Assembly: GCF_029955155.1 (NCBI RefSeq)
Contig: NZ_JAPNOZ010000012.1
Location: 860,797 to 924,796, forward strand
Source: Psychrobacillus sp. NEAU-3TGS
Lineage (GTDB): Bacteria > Bacillota > Bacilli > Bacillales_A > Planococcaceae
Direction: 5' to 3'
Length of the DNA stretch: 64,000 nt
Made by a program: the position numbers and the translations under genes. This document shows, piece after piece, positions 35,614 through 44,078 of this stretch (the first letter of the stretch is position 1; every line of letters begins with the position of its first letter). The notes under the pieces are model-generated. The model ran no database searches. It was not told the DNA's origin and saw only the letters and a program-made list of their open reading frames with translations.

Positions 35614-36174
35614 ATTTATCTTCATCATATCGGGAAAAAAGTTAAAGAAGCGAGATTAAATCAATCTTTTACGCAACAAGAATTGGCTGAAAAATGTAAT
35701 TTAACAAAGAGCCATATCTCAAAAATTGAAAATGGGCAAGCTGCTCCAGCAGTTGCGACACTTTCGAAAATTGCTCAGGAATTAAATGCACCATTGTCTT
35801 GGTTTTTAGAGGCAAATAATCAAAGCAAATTATCCATCGTAAAAAACAATGAAAAAAAGCTAAGACTTGGAAATAAAGAAATTGGCTACACATATGAAGC
35901 GCTCGCAAACCGTAATCAGTTTAGCAAAATAGAGCCTGTAGTAGTTACTGTACTGCCCGAAGCAGATTTAGTTGAGCCATTTACACATATAGAAGATGAA
36001 TTTATTTATATTCTATCTGGATCTATAAATTTATATTATGATGGTGAATTACATTTTTTAGAACAAGGAGATAGTGCATATTTCGAGGGGAATATCCCCC
36101 ATATTTTTCTTTCGGCCGATAAAAATACCGAGGCAAAGGTTTTAACTTTATTCATTCAAGGAAACGCACTTTGA
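35614..36174 (+). CDS. XRE-family regulator with cupin sensor domain, probable ATT start
   Basis: 186 residues if started at 35614: HTH_3 domain (GKKVKEARLNQSFTQQELAEKCNLTKSHISKIENGQAAPAVATLSKIAQEL) then a C-terminal cupin (FTHIEDEFIYILSGSINLYYDGELHFLEQGDSAYFEGNIPH). The coding frame extends 23 codons upstream of the first TTG (35683) and includes helix 1, but has no ATG, GTG or TTG there. An ATT codon at 35614 sits six bases after GGGGGAG, so ATT initiation (MYLHHIGKKV...) or a base error at that codon is implied. Likely repressor or activator of the mevalonate genes 240 bp downstream. The cupin may bind mevalonate or a CoA product (inference). Confidence 0.75.
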   Translation: MYLHHIGKKVKEARLNQSFTQQELAEKCNLTKSHISKIENGQAAPAVATLSKIAQELNAPLSWFLEANNQSKLSIVKNNEKKLRLGNKEIGYTYEALANRNQFSKIEPVVVTVLPEADLVEPFTHIEDEFIYILSGSINLYYDGELHFLEQGDSAYFEGNIPHIFLSADKNTEAKVLTLFIQGNAL

Positions 36175-36355
36175 TAACTATCATGCTGATTTTTATAGTC
36201 GAAAAGACAAATAAAATCAGCAAGAGTCTTCTAGTATCAATTCGCTATTTGTAGACTTCTCACCAAATCCCCTTCTTTTTTAATATCATTACTAATGAAT
36301 TTTTTCAGAATAAAATATATATTAAGTATTTACATTCAATAATTATTATTGTACC

Positions 36356-36398
36356 TTTGTGTAGTAGTATTCAACTTTGTTGAATACTACTACACAAA
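36356..36398 (+). promoter_or_regulatory. 20-bp perfect inverted repeat upstream of the HMG-CoA reductase gene
   Basis: TTTGTGTAGTAGTATTCAAC at 36356-36375 is followed by TTT and its exact reverse complement at 36379-36398. No T tract follows on either strand, so it is not a normal terminator. It ends 18 bp before the start codon. Candidate operator for the adjacent XRE-cupin regulator, or a 5'-UTR hairpin controlling translation. Confidence 0.7.
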
Positions 36399-36415
36399 AA
36401 GAAGGGGTGTTCCTT

Positions 36416-37684
36416 ATGTCTAATTCAAGAATTCCAGGCTTTTATCGCCTATCTACAAAAGAAAGATTTGAAATCGTTACAAAGGGGTGCGATTTAACTG
36501 AAAATGAAATAAACTTTTTATCTGGTGAATATCCGTTATCTATGGAATTAGCAGATTCGATGATTGAAAATGTAATAGGGCAAATTGGTATACCAGTAGG
36601 AGTTGCCACTAATTTCAAGATAAATGGAAAAGATATTTTCATTCCTATGGCGACTGAAGAACCTTCCGTTGTCGCAGCAGCTAGTAATGCAGCAAAAGCA
36701 GCTTATGAACTTGGTGGTTTTTATACTTCCATGAGTGGAACAATTATGCGTGGACAAATCCAAGTACTAAATATTGCGGATCCATATGCAGCAAGAGCAA
36801 AGATTTTTGAACATAAAGAAGAAATTTTAAACTATTGTAATGAAAAAGACCCTACATTAGTGTCTTTAGGTGGAGGAGCGAAAGACTTAGAAATCCATAT
36901 TATCCCTACCACTAATCAGATTATGCTAGTAATTCATCTTATAGTTGATACAAAAGACGCGATGGGAGCGAACGCAGTCAATACGATGGCAGAAGCAGTG
37001 ACACCAACTATTGAAACAATTACTGGTGGTAAAGTAGTACTTCGTATCATTTCAAATCTTGCAGATCGTCGATTAGTTCGAGCAAGAGCTGTATTTTCAA
37101 GCGAAGCCCTAGGAGGAAAAGAAATAGTTGAAAACATTGTAAGCGCTTTCGAATTTGCAGACTTCGATCCTTACCGTGCTGCCACTCATAACAAGGGAAT
37201 TATGAATGGGATTTCCGCTGTAGTATTAGCAACTGGAAATGACACACGTGCTGTAGAGGCTGGAGCTCATGCATATGCTTCTATTTCTGGCCACTATAAA
37301 TCTTTAACTAAATGGGAGATTAATGCTGATGGTAACTTATCAGGAACTATTGAACTTCCTATGGCAGTTGGTATTGTCGGTGGTGCCACAAAAACACACC
37401 CAGTTGCACAAGCCGCTCTTAAAATTATGAAAGTCAGTTCCGCTGAAGAACTTGCAGGTTGCATAGCTGCTGCAGGTTTGGCACAAAATGCTGCTGCTTT
37501 ACGCGCCCTATCTGCAGAAGGTATCCAAAGAGGTCATATGTCACTACATGCAAGAAACTTGGCAGTAATGGCTGGGGCAAATAAGTCAGATATAGACAGA
37601 ATCGTGGCACAAGCTGTAAAAGAAAAAGATCTTAGATATGACCGCATTTTAGAGATAACTCAATCAATTCAAAGAGGTGAATAA
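36416..37684 (+). CDS. mvaA: degradative (class II) hydroxymethylglutaryl-CoA reductase
   Basis: 422 residues. Class II HMG-CoA reductase motifs are complete: ENVIG (51-55), TEEPSVVAAAS with the catalytic Glu, DAMGANAVNTMAEAV of the dinucleotide site, ATHNKGIMNG with the catalytic Lys and QRGHMSLHARN with the catalytic His near the end. From memory it closely resembles the Pseudomonas mevalonii enzyme, which oxidises mevalonate to HMG-CoA with NAD+. Its partner here is HMG-CoA lyase, not mevalonate kinase, which supports the catabolic direction. AAGGGGTG precedes ATG 36416. First gene of a four-gene operon. Confidence 0.94.
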   Translation: MSNSRIPGFYRLSTKERFEIVTKGCDLTENEINFLSGEYPLSMELADSMIENVIGQIGIPVGVATNFKINGKDIFIPMATEEPSVVAAASNAAKAAYELGGFYTSMSGTIMRGQIQVLNIADPYAARAKIFEHKEEILNYCNEKDPTLVSLGGGAKDLEIHIIPTTNQIMLVIHLIVDTKDAMGANAVNTMAEAVTPTIETITGGKVVLRIISNLADRRLVRARAVFSSEALGGKEIVENIVSAFEFADFDPYRAATHNKGIMNGISAVVLATGNDTRAVEAGAHAYASISGHYKSLTKWEINADGNLSGTIELPMAVGIVGGATKTHPVAQAALKIMKVSSAEELAGCIAAAGLAQNAAALRALSAEGIQRGHMSLHARNLAVMAGANKSDIDRIVAQAVKEKDLRYDRILEITQSIQRGE

Positions 37685-37685
37685 G

Positions 37686-38141
37686 ATGTCACAAAATCAT
37701 GAAACATCCAAAACTGATTTGAACCATAATAAAAAAGAGAATAGAACATACTTAGAAATACTAGGAGATACTATATTACCAAACCATTTACTACTAGCAA
37801 TCCTTTTAAGTGTTAGTGTAAGTTTGGGAGGCTATAATATTGGTTTACGCCTATTCCCCTCCTTTGCCAGTGATAATATGGTAGCCTCCTATTCGTTACT
37901 TCTAGGCATATTAGGAAGTGTGCTATCCCTAGTTATCAGTTCCATTATTTTCAAACCAAAAAGAGTATTAATTGAAGAGGAAACATCATCTGAAAGTATG
38001 AAACAGGTTTTTGAAGATTTACAATTGGACCCTGTGGAAGAATTAAAACTAATCGAGAACGATCCTATCACTAAGAAAGAATTAGAGGAGTTAGGAGTAT
38101 TAAATAGTTTTAGAGCACTTGGAGGTGAGCATAAAAAATGA
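37686..38141 (+). CDS. small membrane protein paired with the downstream permease
   Basis: 151 residues with two hydrophobic segments (HLLLAILLSVSVSLGGYNIGLRLF and SYSLLLGILGSVLSLVISSIIF) and a charged cytosolic tail. I do not recognise a named family. It starts one base after the mvaA stop and its TGA overlaps the next ATG, so it is tightly coupled to the permease. By position it could play the role of a small TctB-like subunit. Its predicted two-helix layout is smaller than TctB's usual four. Confidence 0.75.
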   Translation: MSQNHETSKTDLNHNKKENRTYLEILGDTILPNHLLLAILLSVSVSLGGYNIGLRLFPSFASDNMVASYSLLLGILGSVLSLVISSIIFKPKRVLIEEETSSESMKQVFEDLQLDPVEELKLIENDPITKKELEELGVLNSFRALGGEHKK

Positions 38142-39493
38142 GTTTACTTGTCACTGCAATTTTATTTGCTTTAATTGGAGCAATCGTTTTCTCTTTAATA
38201 GGACTTATTTCCGGTACAGATGAGACAGCAATTATGGTGCCACTCACTTTATTAGTGATCCTATTAGGTGCTCCTCCAGCAGCTGTATTTTCATTTTTCA
38301 TGGCTGCCGTTCTTGCAAAACATTTAACACATGCCGTTCCAACTGCGTTAATGGGTATTCCGGGAGATACAACAGCGGTTCCACTTATAGATCATGCAAC
38401 TACACTCCGAAGAATGGGGATGCCCCATATTGCACTTCGAAAGATGATATCCGGAGGAATTATCGGTGCTTTTATCGCTTTGCCAACAGCCGTATTATTA
38501 GGACAGTTCCTGGGGCAATTCGCTGACTTTTTCAAATCCTCTACCGGAATAATTTTTACACTTGCCGCTATATTAATAGCTTTCTTCTCTAAAGGTAAAT
38601 GGGTAAGTGTTTTAATGATCATACCTTTTGCATTCTTTATAAAAAGTTTAGACTTAATGAGCTTTAGTATATTGGATAAACATTTATCCATCAGCTTCTT
38701 TCTAGGAATCGCAATTGGTCCTATATTTTGTGATTTATTATTTGCCACTTCTTCAAATGCCAGAAAAACAATTGAACGGAATAAGCCTAAAGAATATCAT
38801 TTAGCCCCTGAAACAAAGTCATGGAAAGGATACTTTCCAAATCCATTAAAAATACTAACTGGTAGACAGCAGATTTTCACTTCTATCACTACTTTTATTT
38901 CATCTCTGACTTTTGTTTTCAGTCCTGTTGGCATGACATCTCTTATGGGTGAAATCGTAGGTTCTCGAACGAAAGGAACGTATAAGAAGTCTACTACTAG
39001 TTTAGCAGTAATGAATGGTGTAACAGAATCTACTTATATTGCAGAAGTAATTATTCCACTAATTGCATTTGGGATTCCATTGAGTCCTGTAGCATTAGGA
39101 CCAGGTTCTCCATTATTTAACGCACCACCGGTTTTCTCTGTAGACCCTATTAATAATCTACATACGTACCTCACGTCATGGGATTTTTTCCTTTACGGTA
39201 TTATCGGGTTAGTTATCGCTTCACTAATTGCTTATCCGTTTTCTATGAACTATGCAAGAAAAGCTTCCGTTCTAGTGATGAAATTAGTGAGTCAAGAAGC
39301 TATTGTAGCAATGTTCATAGGACTTGCTTGTCTACTTGCTTTCCATGAAGCACAGCTTGTAGGAATTGTATTGACATTCACAGTGGCTGCCGTTGGAGGT
39401 CTATTAAATCGAATTCTTGGTATAGGTGCAGGCGTTCAATTTATGATTTTCTACGCTTCTACTTGGATTATGATGACATTATTCGGTATGTAG
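38138..39493 (+). CDS. TctA-like large permease, candidate mevalonate transporter
   Basis: 451 residues, about 10-12 membrane segments in two halves. The first half has VPLTLLVILLGAPPAAVFSFFMAAVLAKHLTHAVPTALMGIPGDTTAVPLIDHATTLRRMG and the second GVTESTYIAEVIIPLIAFGIPLSPVALGPGSPLFNAPP. The pattern recalls TctA permeases of tripartite tricarboxylate transporters, with looped helices around Gly-Pro motifs, but I call it with caution. No TctC binding protein gene is present. Embedded between HMG-CoA reductase and HMG-CoA lyase genes, its likely substrate is mevalonate or a related hydroxy acid (inference). Confidence 0.72.
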   Translation: MSLLVTAILFALIGAIVFSLIGLISGTDETAIMVPLTLLVILLGAPPAAVFSFFMAAVLAKHLTHAVPTALMGIPGDTTAVPLIDHATTLRRMGMPHIALRKMISGGIIGAFIALPTAVLLGQFLGQFADFFKSSTGIIFTLAAILIAFFSKGKWVSVLMIIPFAFFIKSLDLMSFSILDKHLSISFFLGIAIGPIFCDLLFATSSNARKTIERNKPKEYHLAPETKSWKGYFPNPLKILTGRQQIFTSITTFISSLTFVFSPVGMTSLMGEIVGSRTKGTYKKSTTSLAVMNGVTESTYIAEVIIPLIAFGIPLSPVALGPGSPLFNAPPVFSVDPINNLHTYLTSWDFFLYGIIGLVIASLIAYPFSMNYARKASVLVMKLVSQEAIVAMFIGLACLLAFHEAQLVGIVLTFTVAAVGGLLNRILGIGAGVQFMIFYASTWIMMTLFGM

Positions 39494-39512
39494 CTGAAAG
39501 GAGTTTTACAAA

Positions 39513-40421
39513 ATGGCGACACACAGTTTCCCTAAGAAAGTGCATATTAGAGAAGTAGGGCCTAGAGATGGATTACAAAATGAAAGCAAATTTATCCAAA
39601 CAGAAGACAAAATAGAATGGATAAATCTACTTTCAGCGTCTGGCCTGAACTATATAGAAGTAACTTCTTTTGTAAATCCTGCATGGATTCCAGCATTGTC
39701 AGATGCAGAGCTTGTAGCTAAGCAAATAAAGAAATTTGATGAAGTGACTTATGCAGCTCTTGTTCCCAATATAAAAGGACTATCCCGTGCTTTAGAAAGT
39801 CAAATTGATGAAGTGTCTGTTTTCATCTCGGCAAGTGAAACGCACAACAAGAAAAACATTAACAAAACAATCCGAGAAACGGAAGTAGTCTTATCAGAAG
39901 TGGTACGTGAAAGCATTGCAAATAACAAAACAGTAAGAGGTTATATATCAACTGTATTCGGCTGCCCTTATGAAGGAAATGTAGAATTGGAAGAGATAAT
40001 TCGGTTGTCTGATTCCCTCTTTGAAATGGGCATTGAGGAGTTATCTTTGGGTGATACTATTGGAGTTGCTAATCCCTCACAAGTGAACTTAGTATTAGAA
40101 GAGTTACTTAAACGCTATCCAGCCGATAAAATTGCTATGCATTTTCATAATACTCGAGGAACCGCAATGGCAAATGTATTGGCATCTTTAGAGATGGGTA
40201 TTACGAAATTCGACAGTTCCTTAGGAGGACTCGGCGGTTGCCCTTATGCTCCCGGTGCGTCAGGTAATTTGGCGACGGATGATTTAAACTATATGTTAAC
40301 TAGCATGGGAATACAAACCAATATAAACTCAGAAAAGCTTCATTCCGCCGCATTATTTATACAGGATAAGATGAAAAAACCTCTAGAGAGCCATTCACTA
40401 AAATATAGTTCGACCATTTAA
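39513..40421 (+). CDS. mvaB: hydroxymethylglutaryl-CoA lyase
   Basis: 302 residues, HMGL-like TIM barrel: VHIREVGPRDGLQNESKFI (Arg and Asp of the active site), YVEVT-like metal-site strand, AMHFHNTRGTA (metal histidines) and the family signature GLGGCPYAPGASGN with the catalytic Cys. It splits HMG-CoA to acetoacetate and acetyl-CoA. AAAGGAG precedes the ATG. Together with mvaA it converts mevalonate to central metabolites. A terminator follows. Confidence 0.94.
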   Translation: MATHSFPKKVHIREVGPRDGLQNESKFIQTEDKIEWINLLSASGLNYIEVTSFVNPAWIPALSDAELVAKQIKKFDEVTYAALVPNIKGLSRALESQIDEVSVFISASETHNKKNINKTIRETEVVLSEVVRESIANNKTVRGYISTVFGCPYEGNVELEEIIRLSDSLFEMGIEELSLGDTIGVANPSQVNLVLEELLKRYPADKIAMHFHNTRGTAMANVLASLEMGITKFDSSLGGLGGCPYAPGASGNLATDDLNYMLTSMGIQTNINSEKLHSAALFIQDKMKKPLESHSLKYSSTI

Positions 40422-40449
40422 AGTCAAATTTATATAAATATAGTACAAA

Positions 40450-40482
40450 TGCTCAGCCGTTTTTTTCAAGGCTGAGCATTTT
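40450..40482 (+). terminator. terminator of the mevalonate operon
   Basis: TGCTCAGCC and GGCTGAGCA form a 9-bp stem with an 11-base loop followed by TTTTATTT. Confidence 0.85.
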
Positions 40483-40694
40483 ATTTCTAGAAGGAACAGG
40501 CATCTCTTGTTAAAGGGGTTTTCTGATGTAACAGATCCACTTATTTTTTGTATAATCTAGTCTTAATACATTCAAGAAGAATTGTTAAGACTAGCCCATC
40601 ATTACTCTAAGGTACTAATTATCCATTCAATTTCCCTATTTGAATTCTGTTATAATTAAGATAAGAATTTAGCTATTATAATGGAGGTTTAGAA

Positions 40695-41135
40695 ATGGAA
40701 AATAACAAAATATCACTGATGGATGCTTATATGATTGAAACCTTACGCAGTAATGGATTATCTAATGAAGAAATGGTTGCCTTATTGGAGAAAAAGAATA
40801 TTAGCGATTTGAAGCAAATAAATAGAAAGTTTGATTTTAATAATCTAATAAACTTATACGAGCAAGATAATGATATCTTTAAATCGGTCCTTCAAGATGG
40901 ATATACGGTGAAATTTTTAACAATGAACGGTCTCAAAAATCTTTTACAAATGAAGTTCGATAAAGCTGCTGAAAAAGACTATGAAATATCCGATACAGGG
41001 ATTCAGCGTTTAGAAATAGAAACACACCAACTTTCTGCCCTGCAACAACTCCTATCTATTAACTGGATTATTGAAGAGCAAACTGACACTGATATCGACT
41101 CTTCCAAGAAAATAGTTAATATACAACTCGTTTAA
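40695..41135 (+). CDS. uncharacterised 146-residue protein
   Basis: Start ATG 40695 with TGGAGG nine bases upstream, and codon use like its neighbours, support a real gene. The protein is soluble, acidic and mostly helical with two possible domains (MENNKISLMDAYMIETLRSNGLSNEEMVALLEKKNISDLKQINRKFDF, then NLINLYEQDNDIFKSVLQDGYTVKFLTMNGLKNLLQMKFDK). I recognise no family. It stands alone between the mevalonate operon and the second composite repeat. Confidence 0.7.
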   Translation: MENNKISLMDAYMIETLRSNGLSNEEMVALLEKKNISDLKQINRKFDFNNLINLYEQDNDIFKSVLQDGYTVKFLTMNGLKNLLQMKFDKAAEKDYEISDTGIQRLEIETHQLSALQQLLSINWIIEEQTDTDIDSSKKIVNIQLV

Positions 41136-41205
41136 GAAAAAAGTAAAAGCGACTCTATCTGCCCTCGAGATGGTAAATGGGAAGAAGAAATAATTTGGGA
41201 TGTCG

Positions 41206-41950
41206 CACATAATAAAGAAACTGCGACGTAAGAAATTTTATTAGGTGACTACTAGGATTTTCGCTTCAGGAGGACGCTTTCCGCGGGGCGGGCGGTGAGC
41301 CTCCTCGGTCGCTGTCGCTCCACTGCGGGGTCTCACCTGTCCCGCTTGATCCCCGCAGGAGTCGCCTCCTTCCGCTTCAATCAATGGAGACTCCTTGCTA
41401 ATTTAGCTCAGCAGTTACTAGAGCTATAAAAGGATTCTGATTCACTGGTTATTTATGATTGACTTACTAAAGAAAATCATAAACAGTTTTCGACCAGGCA
41501 AATCCAATAAACAACCAAACAGCTGTCGAAAGCAACCAGATTACTCTAGAGAGCAACCAATTTCCCCTAAAACAAGTTAACTGGGATTGAGACGGCAATA
41601 ATAATAGAGCATTAACTAAGATTACTTTTCAAAAAGCTTCCGCTTGCTCGGCTTTGGTCACGTTCCCAGCATGTATTGGCGTGTTACATCATTTATTGGG
41701 ATTTAATAGTTAGAAAACCACTGAAGAAGTTTCATTTGTTAAACAGTTACGACTTTTAGATAGCGTTATCCTGCATAGATTGGAGCGAAGGGCGTCGACT
41801 CCAGCCGGAATAGCTTGAGCTGAAGACCCTGGACTGAGCGTAGCGAAGGAAGCGGCTGAAGCCAAGCCGGCGGAAAGCGTACGCCCTGTAGCGGAAATCT
41901 TAGCTGACTCTTCATTCAATTCATTACATCGCAGTTTCCCTATACTCTTC
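41206..41950. repeat. composite inverted-repeat element, copy 2 (about 0.74 kb, non-coding)
   Basis: Same plan as the element at 13920-14637. Left GC-rich unit 41258-41385 (GGACGCTTTCCGC, GAGCCTCCTCGG, GGGGTCTCAC, GCAGGAGTCGCC). About 390 bp AT-rich spacer with GAAAGCAACCAGATTAC (41528) and GAGAGCAACCAATTTCC (41550). Inverted right unit 41779-41900 (GTCGACTCCAGCCGGAA, GCGGAAAGCGTACG, GCGGAAATC). Outer inverted ends GAAACTGCGACGTAAG (41217) and TTACATCGCAGTTTC (41924). Between the copies, motifs and spacing are kept while much sequence has diverged, and some changes in the units look compensatory. No protein-coding potential. Confidence 0.8.
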
Positions 41951-41983
41951 TAAAAACTAGTAAATTTATTACTTCCTAAACCA

Positions 41984-42026
41984 CAAAAACTCTATTTGAA
42001 AAGGTGATCCCCTTCAAATAGAGTCT
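41984..42026 (-). terminator. terminator of the peptide ABC transporter operon
   Basis: On the minus strand ACTCTATTTGAA pairs with TTCAAATAGAGT and is followed by TTTTTG. It abuts the stop of the last gene. Confidence 0.9.
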
Positions 42027-42027
42027 T

Positions 42028-43026
42028 TTATTTTTGTATCTGTTCCGCATGCTCAATTGGGAAAAAACATGCTACAGTGTGCGCCGTTCCATCCTCTTTC
42101 GTTTCTAATAATGGAACATTCTTTTTACAGTAATCTTGTGCCCTTGGGCATCTTGTATGAAATACGCAACCAGAAGGAGGATTAGCTGGAGAAGGTAAAT
42201 CTCCTTTTAATACAATTCGCTCACGTTCTTTTTCTTTCACTGGATCAGGCAATGGGATTGCTGATAATAATGCATTCGTGTACGGATGTTGTGCATTTTG
42301 ATAGAACGACTCATTATTGGACAACTCCATCACTTTCCCTAAATACATAACCCCTACTCGATCTGCCATATGTTTTATAACAGATAAATCATGCGCGATA
42401 AATATATAGGTTAATCCTAATTCTTTTTGTAGATCTTCCAGCAAGTTTATCACTTGAGCTTGGACAGATACATCAAGTGCACTAACCGGCTCGTCACACA
42501 CTATCAATTTTGGTTCAAGCGCAATTGCACGAGCGATTCCAATTCGCTGTCTTTGACCGCCCGAAAATTCATGTGGAAGTCGATGATAATACTCTGGTTT
42601 TAATCCAACAAGTTCCATTAGTTCTTGTACACGGTGTTTCACATTTTTGGTTGTCTTATATACTTTTAAAGGAGCTGCAATTATGTCCCCTACTTGCATT
42701 CTTGGGTTTAAACTAGAAAAAGGATCTTGGAATACCATTTGTATATTACGTCGAAGTTCATGCATTTGCTTTGCATTGTAGTTTAAAATACTTTCTCCTT
42801 CGTAAAAAATATCTCCAGAGGTAGGTTTTAATAATCCTAAAATAGTTTTTGCTAATGTACTTTTTCCACATCCTGATTCCCCAACAATGCCCAGCGTTTC
42901 TCCTTTATTGACCGATAAACTAACTCCGTTTACTGCCTTTACATAACCAGTTGTTTTTTGGAGCACTCCCTCTTTTATCGGGAAATGCATTTCCAAATCT
43001 TGAATCCGAAGCAATTCTTGTGACAT
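42028..43026 (-). CDS. peptide ABC transporter ATP-binding protein, DppF/OppF type
   Basis: 332 residues: Walker A GESGCGKST, FQDPFSSLNPR, signature EFSGGQRQRIGIARAI, Walker B LIVCDEPVSALD, and the C-terminal oligopeptide-transporter extension with CVFHTRCPRAQDYC, a Cys-rich segment found in OppD/F and known to hold an Fe-S or disulfide site in some members. Its ATG overlaps the stop of the upstream ATPase by one base (TAATG). Cytosolic energiser of the five-gene importer. Confidence 0.94.
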   Translation of the reverse strand: MSQELLRIQDLEMHFPIKEGVLQKTTGYVKAVNGVSLSVNKGETLGIVGESGCGKSTLAKTILGLLKPTSGDIFYEGESILNYNAKQMHELRRNIQMVFQDPFSSLNPRMQVGDIIAAPLKVYKTTKNVKHRVQELMELVGLKPEYYHRLPHEFSGGQRQRIGIARAIALEPKLIVCDEPVSALDVSVQAQVINLLEDLQKELGLTYIFIAHDLSVIKHMADRVGVMYLGKVMELSNNESFYQNAQHPYTNALLSAIPLPDPVKEKERERIVLKGDLPSPANPPSGCVFHTRCPRAQDYCKKNVPLLETKEDGTAHTVACFFPIEHAEQIQK

Positions 43027-44045
43027 TATAGAGGAACTCCTTTCGTTTCAAAATTCTCTAGTTGTAGCTTACCTTCTTCAAACGTTTTTTCAGATAAAAT
43101 ACAAGCGGCATAATGCCCTGCTCCTCTTTCTGTTAAGCTCGGATCTATCTTTAAACAGTCTGCAGTAGCAAATGGACATCTCGGATTAAAGTTACATCCT
43201 TTAGGCGGTGACACTAGATTTGGAGGCTGGCCTTGAATAGGTATTAAGCGTTCGCGTGAACTCGTATCAATTCTTGGCATTGAACGCAGTAATGACCATG
43301 TATAGGGCATTGCCGTATGATAAAAAATATCCTCTGTTTTTCCTTCTTCTACAATTCTTCCAGAATACATAACTACTATTTTGTCTGCTAATTGGGCTAC
43401 TACCCCTAGGTCATGGGTAATTATGATAATAGCAGTACCGTATTTTTTTTGAATGTCTTTCATTAAATCTAAAATTTGAGCTTGGATTGTCACATCCAAC
43501 GCTGTTGTTGGTTCGTCCGCAATTAGAATCTTCGGTTTTCCTGCTAAAGCAATCGCGATCATTACACGCTGTCTCATACCACCGGAAAGCTGATGTGGAT
43601 AGTCATTCATGCGACGTTCTGGATCTGAAATTCCTACATCCTTTAATAACTCAATCGCTTTCTTTTTTGCTTCAGCACGATTAATATTCTGATGTGTTCG
43701 AATAGCTTCCATTAGCTGAGTGCCTATTTTAAAAATAGGATTTAAACTAGACATTGGGTCTTGAAAGATCATCGCAATGTCATTCCCTCTTAGGTTACGC
43801 AACTCTTTCTCTTTTAAATGGAGTAAATTCTTTCCTTCCAACAAAATTTCACCTTGTGGATAAAATGTAGGAGGAGAAGGATTTAGTTGCATTAAAGATA
43901 GAGCTAAAACACTTTTTCCACTCCCTGATTCACCAACAATCCCTATCGTTTCTCCAGCTTTTAAAGAGAACGATACATCATCGACTGCTTTTACAATACC
44001 TGCTGGTGTATCTATATAAGCTTTTAAATTTTTCACCTCAAGCAT
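43026..44045 (-). CDS. peptide ABC transporter ATP-binding protein, DppD/OppD type
   Basis: 339 residues: Walker [25 protein letters not shown], signature [16 protein letters not shown], Walker [13 protein letters not shown], and the C-terminal [17 protein letters not shown] extension. Start ATG 44045 follows GGAGAAAGT. Pairs with the DppF-type ATPase. Confidence 0.94.
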   Translation of the reverse strand: MLEVKNLKAYIDTPAGIVKAVDDVSFSLKAGETIGIVGESGSGKSVLALSLMQLNPSPPTFYPQGEILLEGKNLLHLKEKELRNLRGNDIAMIFQDPMSSLNPIFKIGTQLMEAIRTHQNINRAEAKKKAIELLKDVGISDPERRMNDYPHQLSGGMRQRVMIAIALAGKPKILIADEPTTALDVTIQAQILDLMKDIQKKYGTAIIIITHDLGVVAQLADKIVVMYSGRIVEEGKTEDIFYHTAMPYTWSLLRSMPRIDTSSRERLIPIQGQPPNLVSPPKGCNFNPRCPFATADCLKIDPSLTERGAGHYAACILSEKTFEEGKLQLENFETKGVPL

Positions 44046-44078
44046 ACTTTCTCCACTCCTCAAGTACGTAAAGTATGA

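Noticed and set aside
36181..36355. Sigma-54 promoter for the mevalonate operon
   Set aside because: No GG-N10-GC element with the right context is present in the intergenic region; the only convincing one is at 30186.
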